A stretch of 64,000 nt of DNA from Blautia sp. AF19-10LB (GTDB lineage Bacteria; Bacillota; Clostridia; Lachnospirales; Lachnospiraceae): contig NZ_QTWS01000001.1 in assembly GCF_003461245.1 (NCBI RefSeq), positions 265,496 to 329,495 of the forward strand, read 5' to 3'. Positions 10,063-18,002 of the stretch are shown piece after piece (position 1 is the stretch's first letter; each line of letters opens with the position of its first letter). The translations under genes were made by a program, and so were the position numbers. The notes beneath the pieces were generated by a model. It was not told the origin of the DNA and ran no database searches. It saw only the letters and a list, made by a program, of their open reading frames with translations.

Positions 10063-11025
10063 ATGAAAAATATTTCAGAAGTGCTGGAAGGCGTGAAAAC
10101 AATAGGAATTGGTGGTCATGTCCGACCGGATGGTGACTGTGTCGGTTCCTGTATGGCTTTGTATCTGTATATCAGAACTTATTTTCCGGATGTGGATGTA
10201 AGCGTATATCTCGACCATCCGAAGCCGATCTTTGGACATATCGATCATATCGATGATATCAAAACAGAAGTAGAAGAGGGCAGAGAATTTGATCTGTTCA
10301 TTACCTGCGATGTCAGCGCGCGTGACCGCCTGGCAGTTGCGGGAGATGCTTTTGACCATGCGGCAAAAACCGTCTGCATCGATCATCATGTGAGCAATCC
10401 GGGATTTGCGGATGTCAACTATATCCGCGGAGAAGTCAGCTCCTGCTGCGAAGTCCTCTACGGACTCCTGGATCCGGACAAAGTAAACCGTCCGATCGCG
10501 ACAGCAGTCTATACAGGAATGATCCATGATACAGGAGTATTCCAGTATTCTTCCACTTCCCCGGATACGATGCGTATCGCAGGAGAACTGATGAAGCAGG
10601 AGATCCCTTTCAGCAAGATCATTGATGAATCTTTTTATGAGAAGACATATCTTCAGCTTCAGGTCATGGGCCGTGTTCTGGCAGAGAGCATTCTTCTCCA
10701 GAACGGCAAATGCACCGTAGGCTACCTCCGCAGAAGAGATATGGAATTTTATGGAGTTGAGGGAAGTGACCTTGACGGGATCGTCAGCCAGCTTCGTCTG
10801 ACAAGGGGCGTGGAAGTCGCGATCTTTATCTATGAGACTGAGACACAGCATTTCAAGGTTTCCCTCCGTTCCAACGGCAAGGTGGATGTGAGCAAAGTTG
10901 CCGTATTCTTTGGCGGCGGCGGTCATACAAGAGCAGCGGGCTGTGACCTTGAGGGCTCCATGTATGACGTTATCAATAATCTGACCGCAGAGATCGAGAA
11001 ACAGTTCTGCGAAGAGGAGGCATAA
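10063..11025 (+). CDS. nrnA: DHH/DHHA1 phosphoesterase, NrnA-type oligoribonuclease/pAp phosphatase
   Basis: 320-residue bifunctional nanoRNase and 3'-phosphoadenosine 5'-phosphate phosphatase family. Metal-binding motifs of the DHH domain: HVRPDGDCVGS at residues 19-29, a CDVSARDR motif around residue 86, and IDHHVSN around residue 107. The C-terminal DHHA1 domain ends with FGGGGHTRAAGC, the substrate-binding glycine loop. ATG 10063 lies after AGAGAGGA. The stop overlaps the truB start (TAATG), showing tight coupling. Confidence 0.9.
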   Translation: MKNISEVLEGVKTIGIGGHVRPDGDCVGSCMALYLYIRTYFPDVDVSVYLDHPKPIFGHIDHIDDIKTEVEEGREFDLFITCDVSARDRLAVAGDAFDHAAKTVCIDHHVSNPGFADVNYIRGEVSSCCEVLYGLLDPDKVNRPIATAVYTGMIHDTGVFQYSSTSPDTMRIAGELMKQEIPFSKIIDESFYEKTYLQLQVMGRVLAESILLQNGKCTVGYLRRRDMEFYGVEGSDLDGIVSQLRLTRGVEVAIFIYETETQHFKVSLRSNGKVDVSKVAVFFGGGGHTRAAGCDLEGSMYDVINNLTAEIEKQFCEEEA

Positions 11026-11909
11026 TGGACGGAGTTCTGGTCATTCGCAAAGAGAAAGGCTACACTTCTCATGATGTGGTCGCAAAACTTCGTGGGATCC
11101 TCCACATGAAAAAGATCGGTCATACCGGAACACTGGATCCTGATGCGGAGGGAGTTCTTCCTGTTGTTCTCGGCAGAGCGACCAAGCTGGTCGATCTTCT
11201 GACCGAAAAGCGCAAGACATACGAGGCACTTCTTCACCTCGGGATCGAGACAGACACACAGGATATGACAGGAACGGTTCTGAATGAAAAGCCGGTCACT
11301 GTTTCTGAAGAAGAAGTAAAAGCTGTAATCGAGAGTTTCCTCGGAGAGCAGGAGCAGATCCCGCCGATGTACTCCGCGCTCAAGGTAAACGGAAAGAAGC
11401 TGTATGAACTCGCAAGAGAAGGCAAGACCGTCGAGCGCAAAGCCCGCCCGGTCTGCTTTTATGAGATAGAGATCCTTGAAATGGATCTTCCGATGGTACG
11501 TTTTTCTGTTACATGCAGCAAGGGAACTTATATCCGGACTCTGTGCCATGATATTGGACAGAAACTGGGCTGCGGTGCCTGCATGGAAGAACTTACCCGT
11601 ACAGCATCCGGTGAGTATCGCTGGGAAGACAGCATCACACTGGATGAAGTACAGAAAGAAATGGAAGAAGGAATCCTTGAGAAGAGGATTCTTTCTATTT
11701 CAGAAGTGCTCAAGGCTTATCCGGAGATCCGCTGCAATAAATTCGGAGACAGGCTTCTTCTGAATGGCAATGCGCTTCCAGATAATATGACAGAAACACA
11801 GCACAAAAAAGGCTGGGTGCGGATGTGCACCAGCGAGGGGAATTTCCTGGGGATCTACGAGTGGGACAATAAGAAACACCGTTATCAGCCTCAGAAAATG
11901 TTCCTCTGA
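11025..11909 (+). CDS. truB: tRNA pseudouridine(55) synthase TruB
   Basis: 294-residue enzyme making pseudouridine-55 in the T-loop of tRNAs. The catalytic aspartate is in GHTGTLDPDAEGVLPV (about residues 34-49); KRKTYEALLHLG and SRG/CSKGTYIRTLCHDIGQKLGCGA are further family motifs, followed by a C-terminal PUA-like part. The start ATG shares its A with the nrnA stop. Order nrnA-truB-ribF is conserved in Firmicutes. Confidence 0.95.
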   Translation: MDGVLVIRKEKGYTSHDVVAKLRGILHMKKIGHTGTLDPDAEGVLPVVLGRATKLVDLLTEKRKTYEALLHLGIETDTQDMTGTVLNEKPVTVSEEEVKAVIESFLGEQEQIPPMYSALKVNGKKLYELAREGKTVERKARPVCFYEIEILEMDLPMVRFSVTCSKGTYIRTLCHDIGQKLGCGACMEELTRTASGEYRWEDSITLDEVQKEMEEGILEKRILSISEVLKAYPEIRCNKFGDRLLLNGNALPDNMTETQHKKGWVRMCTSEGNFLGIYEWDNKKHRYQPQKMFL

Positions 11910-11939
11910 AACATCGGAGATAAGCAGGAGTCAGAACAC

Positions 11940-12833
11940 ATGGAATACATCAAGATCGAAGGACAGTTTCCAAAGTTTTCCAACTGTGCGGTAACGCTGG
12001 GGAAATTTGACGGAATTCATCGCGGACACAGGAAACTGATCCAGAAGATTCTGGAACACAAAAAAGAATATGGTACAACTTCCGTAGTTGTAGCTTTTGT
12101 GTCCGACCGTCAGACCATCCTCACAGGGGAAGAGAGGAGACTGCTTCTCGAAGATATGGGCGTGGATGTCCTTCTGGAATGCCCGTTGAATGAGCAGATC
12201 AGACATATGAAAGCGGATCAGTTTATCCGCCAGATTCTGATCGGTTCTCTGCAGGCATCCTTCGTGGTAGTCGGAGAGGATTACAGATTCGGATATGAAC
12301 GCAAAGGCACGCCGGACCTTCTTAAGAAAGCCGGTCTGAAATATGGCTATGAAACAGAGATCGTCCCGAAGGAAATGGACGGAAGCCGCAAGATCAGCAG
12401 TACCTTCATCCGTGAAGAACTGAAGAAGGGCAATATGCACAAGATCTCAGAGCTTCTCGGAACAGATTTCTTTGTGGCAGGTGAGGTAGAGCATGGCAAA
12501 GGTCTGGGACACAAGAAATTTTTCCCGACCACAAACCTGGTCCCGCCGAAACAGAAGCTGATGCCGCCGAACGGTGTCTATGTGACAGTGTCAAAATTTG
12601 GCGACACAGAGTATCAGGGAATCACCAATGTCGGATACAAGCCGACCGTCGGAGAGGATTTCCTGGGTGTTGAGACCTATCTTTTTGACTGTGATGAGGA
12701 TTTGTATGGGAAGGACTGTATCGTTTTCTTCCGCAAATTCCAGCGCCCGGAGCACAAATTTGCTTCTTTTGAGGCGCTCAAAGCACAGATCGCGAGGGAC
12801 ATCGAGGCAGGCCATGCTTTTTTTGAAAAATAA
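11940..12833 (+). CDS. ribF: Bifunctional riboflavin kinase / FAD synthetase RibF
   Basis: 297-residue enzyme converting riboflavin to FMN and FAD. The N-terminal FMN adenylyltransferase has VTLGKFDGIHRGHRKLI (HIGH-like) and ISSTFIREEL (ISSTxxR). The C-terminal kinase starts at about residue 180 with KGLGHKKFFPTTNL, a divergent form of the usual G-R-x-L-G-F-P-T-A-N-L site, and GITNVGYKPTVG. A short 30-base gap after truB contains AGCAGGAG. Last gene before the separate rpsO promoter. Confidence 0.94.
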   Translation: MEYIKIEGQFPKFSNCAVTLGKFDGIHRGHRKLIQKILEHKKEYGTTSVVVAFVSDRQTILTGEERRLLLEDMGVDVLLECPLNEQIRHMKADQFIRQILIGSLQASFVVVGEDYRFGYERKGTPDLLKKAGLKYGYETEIVPKEMDGSRKISSTFIREELKKGNMHKISELLGTDFFVAGEVEHGKGLGHKKFFPTTNLVPPKQKLMPPNGVYVTVSKFGDTEYQGITNVGYKPTVGEDFLGVETYLFDCDEDLYGKDCIVFFRKFQRPEHKFASFEALKAQIARDIEAGHAFFEK

Positions 12834-12858
12834 GTTCAAAAAATAAATAATTATGTTG

Positions 12859-12887
12859 TTTACACGCCAGATGTTTTATGCTATACT
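12859..12887 (+). promoter_or_regulatory. Sigma-A promoter of rpsO
   Basis: -35 TTTACA (12859-12864), 17-base spacer, -10 TATACT (12882-12887) preceded by TGC (extended -10). Gives a leader of about 95 bases before rpsO. Confidence 0.75.
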
Positions 12888-12907
12888 ATTTGAGGTGTAA
12901 ATCAGCC

Positions 12908-12955
12908 CATATTCAGAGATTGGAATCTCCAACCGTTTCTTAATATGCGGCGGTT
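12908..12955 (+). promoter_or_regulatory. Candidate S15 autoregulatory leader of rpsO
   Basis: The transcribed leader has competing pairings: CATATT (12908-12913) with AATATG (12942-12947) enclosing hairpin TTGGA / TCCAA (12920-12932), and AACCG (12931-12935) with CGGTT (12951-12955), which crosses the outer stem and would form a pseudoknot-like or alternative fold just before the ribosome site. S15 leaders are known autoregulators in several bacteria; no sequence homology to a described class is claimed. Confidence 0.45.
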
Positions 12956-12989
12956 CATTAATAATAATATTTTTAAGGAGGAAATCACA

Positions 12990-13256
12990 ATGATTTCAAA
13001 AGAAAAAAAACAGGCAATCATGAAAGAATATGCAAGATGCGAGGGTGACACAGGTTCACCGGAAGTACAGGTAGCAGTTCTTACAGCAAGAATCCAGGAG
13101 CTGACAGAGCATTTACAGACACATCACAAAGATCATCACTCCAGACGTGGTCTTCTGAAGATGGTTGGTCAGAGACGTGGACTTCTGGCATACCTGAAGA
13201 AAACAGACATCGAAAGATACCGTGCACTGATTGAGAAATTAGGTTTAAGAAAATAA
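12990..13256 (+). CDS. rpsO: 30S ribosomal protein S15
   Basis: 88-residue primary 16S rRNA-binding protein. [31 protein letters not shown] and the [19 protein letters not shown] region are classical S15. ATG 12990 is chosen over the in-frame start at 12945 because it follows AAGGAGG (12975-12981) and gives the usual S15 length; the upstream start would be inside the leader structure. Own promoter upstream and a strong terminator downstream, so largely transcribed alone. Confidence 0.98.
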   Translation: MISKEKKQAIMKEYARCEGDTGSPEVQVAVLTARIQELTEHLQTHHKDHHSRRGLLKMVGQRRGLLAYLKKTDIERYRALIEKLGLRK

Positions 13257-13269
13257 TTAGTATACGGAC

Positions 13270-13297
13270 GGGGCGGATAAACCATCCGCCCCATTTT
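13270..13297 (+). terminator. Intrinsic terminator after rpsO
   Basis: Perfect 9-base stem GGGGCGGAT (13270-13278) / ATCCGCCCC (13284-13292), loop AAACC, followed by ATTTTT. Confidence 0.92.
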
Positions 13298-13318
13298 TAA
13301 ATCACAAAACAAAATAGA

Positions 13319-13395
13319 CAGAAGTTATTTCCGAGACTACTGAAAAGTTCATCAGGAAAGATCCGGGTGGTTTTTTCAGTTGTTTCGGACTTCTG
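13319..13395 (+). promoter_or_regulatory. Long leader stem upstream of pnp
   Basis: CAGAAGT (13319-13325) pairs with ACTTCTG (13389-13395), and ACTGAAAA (13339-13346) pairs with the TTTTCAGT ending at 13380; CCGA/TCGG pairing lies between. The result is an interrupted stem of about 77 bases just before pnp. E. coli pnp is autoregulated through a processed 5' stem; an equivalent role here is inference. Confidence 0.5.
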
Positions 13396-13431
13396 TAAAA
13401 TTAAAACGCAAGAAATAAAAGGAGAAAAAGT

Positions 13432-15525
13432 ATGTACAAAAGTTATTCTATGGAATTAGCCGGCAGAACACTGACTGTAGATATCGGTCGTGTTGCAAAA
13501 CAGGCTAACGGCGCAGCTCTGATGCATTATGGTGATACAACTGTGCTTTCTACTGCAACAGCATCCAAGGAGCCAAGAGAAGGAATCGATTTCTTCCCTC
13601 TGAGCGTTGAATATGAGGAAAAAATGTATGCAGTAGGCAAGATTCCAGGAGGATTCAATAAAAGAGAAGGAAAGGCAAGCGAGCATGCGATCCTGACATC
13701 CCGTGTTATTGACCGTCCGATGCGTCCGCTGTTCCCGAAGGACTACAGAAATGACGTAACTCTGGTAAACATGGTTATGTCCGTAGATCCTGAGTGCAAC
13801 CCGGAGATCCCGGCTATGCTTGGTTCTTCCATCGCAACCTGCATTTCCGATATCCCGTTTGACGGTCCGTGCGCTACCACGCAGGTAGGTCTGATCGACG
13901 GCGAGTTTATCATCAACCCGTCCCTGGCTCAGAAAGAACTTTCTGACCTTCAGCTGACTGTTGCTTCCACAAGAGAGAAAGTTATCATGATCGAAGCCGG
14001 CGCAAATGAAGTACCGGAAGATACCATGATCGAAGCAATCTACAAAGCTCATGATGTAAACCAGGAGATCATCCGTTTCATCGACAAGATCGTAGCAGAG
14101 TGCGGCAAAGAGAAACATCTCTACGCTTCCTGCGCAGTTCCGGAAGAACTGTTCGAGGCGATCAAGAAGATCGTTCCGTCCGAAGAGATGGAAGAAGCTG
14201 TCTTCACAGACGATAAACAGACAAGAGAAGAAAACATCCGTGAGATCACAGCAAGACTTCAGGAAGCATTTGCAGACAATGAAGAATGGCTGGCTGTTCT
14301 CGGAGAAGCAGTATATCAGTATCAGAAGAAAACTGTCCGCAAGATGATCCTTAAGGACCACAAACGTCCGGACGGCCGTCAGATCACACAGATCCGTCCT
14401 CTGGCAGCAGAAGTAGACATCATCCCGAGAGTTCATGGTTCCGCTATGTTCACCCGTGGACAGACACAGATCTGCACCATGACAACTCTGGCTCCGCTTT
14501 CTGAGGCACAGAGAATTGACGGACTTGACGAGTTTGAAACATCCAAGAGATATATGCACCACTACAACTTCCCGTCCTACTCTGTAGGTGAGACCAAACC
14601 ATCCAGAGGACCGGGACGTCGTGAGATCGGTCACGGTGCACTGGCAGAGAGAGCTCTTGTTCCGGTACTTCCGTCAGCAGAAGAGTTCCCATATGCGATC
14701 CGTACTGTATCTGAGACATTTGAATCCAACGGTTCTACTTCTCAGGCAAGTATCTGTGCATCTACCATGTCCCTTATGGCAGCAGGTGTACCGATCCGCA
14801 AACCGGTTGCCGGTATCTCCTGTGGTCTTGTTACAGGTGCAACAGACGATGATTACATTGTACTGACAGATATCCAGGGACTTGAGGACTTCTTCGGAGA
14901 TATGGATTTCAAGGTTGCAGGTACACATGACGGTATCACAGCAATCCAGATGGATATCAAGATCCATGGTCTGACAAGACAGATCGTAGAAGAAGCGATC
15001 CGCAGAACAAAAGAAGCAAGAGAGTACATCCTTACAGAGGTTATGGAGAAATGCATCGCAGCTCCTCGTGACCATGTAAATAAATATGCACCGAAGATCG
15101 TTCAGATCCAGATCGATCCTCAGAAGATCGGTGATGTAGTCGGACAGAGAGGAAAGACCATCAATGCGATCATTGAGCGTACAGGCGTTCAGATCGATAT
15201 CACAGATGAAGGTTCCGTATCTATCTGCGGTGTTGACCAGCACGGAATGGATGAAGCCAAGAAGATGATCAAGACCATCGCAACAGATTTCGAGGCAGGA
15301 CAGATCTTTGAGGGAACTGTCGTAAGCATCAAGGAATTTGGCGCTTTCGTTGAGTTTGCTCCTGGCAAAGAAGGAATGGTCCACATTTCCAAGATCAGTG
15401 ACCACAGAATCAACAAAGTAGAGGACGTTCTTACTCTTGGCGACAAAGTAAAAGTAATCTGCCTTGGCAAAGACAAGATGGGCAGAATGAGTTTCAGTAT
15501 CAAGGATGTACCGGAAGAAGCATAA
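13432..15525 (+). CDS. pnp: Polyribonucleotide nucleotidyltransferase (PNPase)
   Basis: 697-residue phosphorolytic 3'-5' exoribonuclease. Domains in order: first RNase PH domain (residues about 10-140), all-alpha linker, second RNase PH domain with EIGHGALAERALVPVLP and the catalytic-core stretch after it (about 320-540), KH domain with DVVGQRGKTINAIIERTG (about 560-620) and S1 domain with GTVVSIKEFGAFVEF (about 625-695). Start after AAAAGGAG. A stem structure precedes it; nrdG begins 2 bases after its stop codon. Confidence 0.97.
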   Translation: MYKSYSMELAGRTLTVDIGRVAKQANGAALMHYGDTTVLSTATASKEPREGIDFFPLSVEYEEKMYAVGKIPGGFNKREGKASEHAILTSRVIDRPMRPLFPKDYRNDVTLVNMVMSVDPECNPEIPAMLGSSIATCISDIPFDGPCATTQVGLIDGEFIINPSLAQKELSDLQLTVASTREKVIMIEAGANEVPEDTMIEAIYKAHDVNQEIIRFIDKIVAECGKEKHLYASCAVPEELFEAIKKIVPSEEMEEAVFTDDKQTREENIREITARLQEAFADNEEWLAVLGEAVYQYQKKTVRKMILKDHKRPDGRQITQIRPLAAEVDIIPRVHGSAMFTRGQTQICTMTTLAPLSEAQRIDGLDEFETSKRYMHHYNFPSYSVGETKPSRGPGRREIGHGALAERALVPVLPSAEEFPYAIRTVSETFESNGSTSQASICASTMSLMAAGVPIRKPVAGISCGLVTGATDDDYIVLTDIQGLEDFFGDMDFKVAGTHDGITAIQMDIKIHGLTRQIVEEAIRRTKEAREYILTEVMEKCIAAPRDHVNKYAPKIVQIQIDPQKIGDVVGQRGKTINAIIERTGVQIDITDEGSVSICGVDQHGMDEAKKMIKTIATDFEAGQIFEGTVVSIKEFGAFVEFAPGKEGMVHISKISDHRINKVEDVLTLGDKVKVICLGKDKMGRMSFSIKDVPEEA

Positions 15526-15527
15526 AA

Positions 15528-16019
15528 ATGAGATATCATAATATAACCAAGGACGATATGCTGAACGGAGACGGACTCCGTGTGGTACTCTGGGTTGCAG
15601 GCTGCAATCACTGCTGCCGGGAATGCCAGAATCCCATCACTTGGGATCCGAACGGAGGCCTTCCTTTCACCGAAAAAGAAGAAGCAGAGATTTTTGCCGA
15701 ACTGGATAAGGATTATATCAGCGGAATCACTTTCTCAGGAGGGGATCCGCTTCATCCGTCCAATATTTCAGCCGTAACCGCCCTTGCACGCAAGATCAGA
15801 ACAAAATATCCAGACAAGACCATCTGGCTTTATACAGGTTCACGCTGGGAAGAAATCCAGCAGGAAGAGATCGTCCGTTATCTGGATGTGCTCGTAGATG
15901 GTGAATTCCAGGTGGACAAGCTGGATCAGAGTCTGAAATGGAAAGGATCTTCGAACCAGCGCGTGATCAACGTTCCGGCGACACTTCGGGAGCAGAAGAT
16001 CGTTCTTCATGCAGACTGA
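15528..16019 (+). CDS. nrdG: Anaerobic ribonucleoside-triphosphate reductase activating protein
   Basis: 163-residue radical SAM protein that installs the glycyl radical on NrdD, used only under anoxia. The iron-sulfur motif C-x3-C-x2-C is seen in GCNHCCRECQNP (about residues 26-37), followed by SGGDPL (about 67-72). Begins 2 bases after the pnp stop. nrdD is not in the window, so the pair is split here. It could in principle activate another glycyl radical enzyme, but length and YHNITKDDMLNGDGLR match NrdG. Confidence 0.92.
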   Translation: MRYHNITKDDMLNGDGLRVVLWVAGCNHCCRECQNPITWDPNGGLPFTEKEEAEIFAELDKDYISGITFSGGDPLHPSNISAVTALARKIRTKYPDKTIWLYTGSRWEEIQQEEIVRYLDVLVDGEFQVDKLDQSLKWKGSSNQRVINVPATLREQKIVLHAD

Positions 16020-16037
16020 GAGATCCAGGAGGAAAAC

Positions 16038-16553
16038 ATGAAGAGAATCGCAAAATTTCACAAAGTAAGTGAAGAGCGTTTTGTGGCAGACTGGAAGGAT
16101 ACTTTTCCGGAGACACAGGAAAGCGCGATCACTGACATTTACAATGAGATTAAACTTCCGGCAAGAGCAACTGCAGGAAGTGCAGGATATGATTTCTATG
16201 CACCTGTCGATCTGACACTGAACCCGGGAGAGACTGTCAAGATCCCTACCGGTATCCGCGTCGAGATGGAGCAGGACTGGGTTCTGAAATGCTATCCGAG
16301 AAGCGGACTGGGATTCAAATACCGTCTGCAGCTCAACAATACGGTTGGAATCATTGACAGCGATTATTTCTATTCTGACAATGAGGGACATATTTTTGCA
16401 AAGATCACCAATGACAGCAACGAAGGCAAATCTGTCAGCATTCAGGCTGGCACAGGCTTCATGCAGGGAATCTTTGTAGAATACGGAATCACTGTAGATG
16501 ATGACGCAAAGGGTGTCCGCAACGGTGGATTTGGAAGCACCACCCAGAAATAA
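16038..16553 (+). CDS. dut: dUTP diphosphatase (trimeric dUTPase)
   Basis: 171 residues; hydrolyses dUTP to dUMP, preventing uracil incorporation. All five motifs visible: AGSAGYDFYA, PRSGLGF, GIIDSDYFY (GVIDxDY-like), GFMQGIF, and VRNGGFGSTT at the C-terminus. An N-terminal extension of about 45 residues precedes motif I, longer than in minimal dUTPases. AGGAGG ribosome site before ATG 16038; follows nrdG by 18 bases, so it forms a small nucleotide-metabolism unit. Confidence 0.93.
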   Translation: MKRIAKFHKVSEERFVADWKDTFPETQESAITDIYNEIKLPARATAGSAGYDFYAPVDLTLNPGETVKIPTGIRVEMEQDWVLKCYPRSGLGFKYRLQLNNTVGIIDSDYFYSDNEGHIFAKITNDSNEGKSVSIQAGTGFMQGIFVEYGITVDDDAKGVRNGGFGSTTQK

Positions 16554-16576
16554 AGATATAGATACAGCAAATATAA

Positions 16577-16621
16577 AAGCGGAGTTTCCGGACTTGAATA
16601 TCCCGAATACTCCGCTTATTT
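16577..16621. terminator. Bidirectional terminator between dut and the DUF1292 gene
   Basis: AAGCGGAGT (16577-16585) pairs with ACTCCGCTT (16609-16617), inner TTCCGG/CCCGAA extends it, followed by ATTTT; on the other strand a weaker A/T tail serves the converging gene. Confidence 0.8.
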
Positions 16622-16661
16622 TGTGCTGTGAAATAGTAAATTGAATGAATAGAAGTCTCTG

Positions 16662-17039
16662 TTATTCTAACGGTGCGCCTGCTGCCTCTGCCTTACGTGC
16701 ATTGTCAAGAACAATGTCAAAAGCTGTAGCTGCTGCCTGATATTCAGCATCATCATCGATGTTGGCAAGCATCGGATCGCCCTTCTCTGTGCGGGAGAAA
16801 CGGTACAGATAAACTTCACCGTTCTGGTTCTGACCATTCTCATCCAGTGGAAGGAGTGCAATATACTCCTGTGCATCTACCGGGAAGATCGTAAGGATCG
16901 CGCATTCTACTTCGGTATCGTCGTCCAGTGTCAGAGTAATGGTGTTGTGCTGTTCCTCAGAAGCATTACCGCCGCAGTCCAACCCACAGCTTGCACAGTC
17001 ACTCGGTGCACATGCAGAATTTGTAAATTCGTCACTCAT
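16662..17039 (-). CDS. DUF1292 domain protein with N-terminal Cys cluster
   Basis: 125 residues. The first 25 residues contain five cysteines (CAPSDCASCGLDCGG), a possible metal-binding knuckle. The rest fits DUF1292 (UPF0473-like): ITLTLDDDTEVECAILTIFPVDAQEYIALLPLDE and EVYLYRF. Function unknown. Ribosome site GAGGAA before ATG on the minus strand. It lies alone, convergent with dut and divergent from the exonuclease gene. Confidence 0.8.
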   Translation of the reverse strand: MSDEFTNSACAPSDCASCGLDCGGNASEEQHNTITLTLDDDTEVECAILTIFPVDAQEYIALLPLDENGQNQNGEVYLYRFSRTEKGDPMLANIDDDAEYQAAATAFDIVLDNARKAEAAGAPLE

Positions 17040-17144
17040 AATTGATATTCCTCACTTTTGTTTTTCTTTTGGTTATTTTATTCATTTTATCAGAAAATAC
17101 GGGGATTTACAACGGTTGTTCTGTGCAAAAAATAAAAAAATGTA

Positions 17145-17173
17145 TTTCAACTCACTCTGGAATCATGTATAAT
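17145..17173 (+). promoter_or_regulatory. Sigma-A promoter of xth
   Basis: -35 TTTCAA (17145-17150), 17-base spacer, -10 TATAAT (17168-17173), 44 bases before the xth start. Confidence 0.6.
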
Positions 17174-17216
17174 AAATAAAGACAGACTATGAAGATGGAA
17201 ATGAAGGAGATACACA

Positions 17217-17975
17217 ATGAAATTTGTTTCATGGAATGTAAATGGAATCCGTGCATGCCTTACCAAAGGCTTTGAAGAGAGGTTTCAGGAACTGGATGCA
17301 GATATTTTCTGCCTGCAGGAGACGAAATGCCAGGAGGGACAGGTCAAACTTGAGCTTCCGGGCTATCATCAGTACTGGAACTACGCAAACAGAAGAGGAT
17401 ATTCCGGAACGGCAATCTTTACGAAACAGGAGCCGCTTTCGGTTTTTTATGGAATTGGAATAGAGGAACACGACAAAGAAGGCCGTGTGATCACACTTGA
17501 ATTTGAGAATTTTTATTTCGTGACAGTATACACGCCGAATTCACAGAGCGAGCTGAGACGGCTTGAGTACCGAATGGAGTGGGAGAGAGATTTTCTTGCT
17601 TATCTTCTCGGGCTTCAGGAGAAGAAGCCTGTCATCTGCTGCGGCGATCTGAATGTTGCACATCAGGAGATCGACCTCAAGAATCCTAAGACAAACCGTA
17701 AGAATGCCGGCTTTACAGACGAGGAGAGAGCATGCTTTACAAAGGTTCTTGAGAGTGGATTTATCGATACATTCCGCTATTTTTATCCAGATCAGGAAGG
17801 AAGCTATTCCTGGTGGTCCTACCGCTTCAAGGCGCGTGAGAAGAACGCAGGATGGAGGATCGACTATTTTATCGTTTCGCCTGCACTGAAGGATAAACTG
17901 CAGGATGCATCGATCCACACAGAGATCATGGGCTCAGACCATTGTCCGATCGAGCTGGACATGGAATCATTCTGA
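17217..17975 (+). CDS. xth: Exodeoxyribonuclease III (AP endonuclease)
   Basis: 252-residue ExoIII-type enzyme for base-excision repair. [12 protein letters not shown] at the N-terminus, LQETKCQE (metal-binding Glu), VYTPN, GDLNVAH (catalytic Asp/Asn), and the C-terminal [10 protein letters not shown] and [10 protein letters not shown] (catalytic Asp-His) are all present. Full family length. ATG follows GAAGGAG. The downstream GH13-like gene starts 27 bases later behind its own GGAGA site, so they likely share a transcript. Confidence 0.96.
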   Translation: MKFVSWNVNGIRACLTKGFEERFQELDADIFCLQETKCQEGQVKLELPGYHQYWNYANRRGYSGTAIFTKQEPLSVFYGIGIEEHDKEGRVITLEFENFYFVTVYTPNSQSELRRLEYRMEWERDFLAYLLGLQEKKPVICCGDLNVAHQEIDLKNPKTNRKNAGFTDEERACFTKVLESGFIDTFRYFYPDQEGSYSWWSYRFKAREKNAGWRIDYFIVSPALKDKLQDASIHTEIMGSDHCPIELDMESF

Positions 17976-18002
17976 GAGTAAATACAAGAAGGAGAAAAAG
18001 TT

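Noticed and set aside
13456..14634. 392-residue antisense frame in pnp
   Set aside because: Shadow of pnp with no family motif; pnp is intact.
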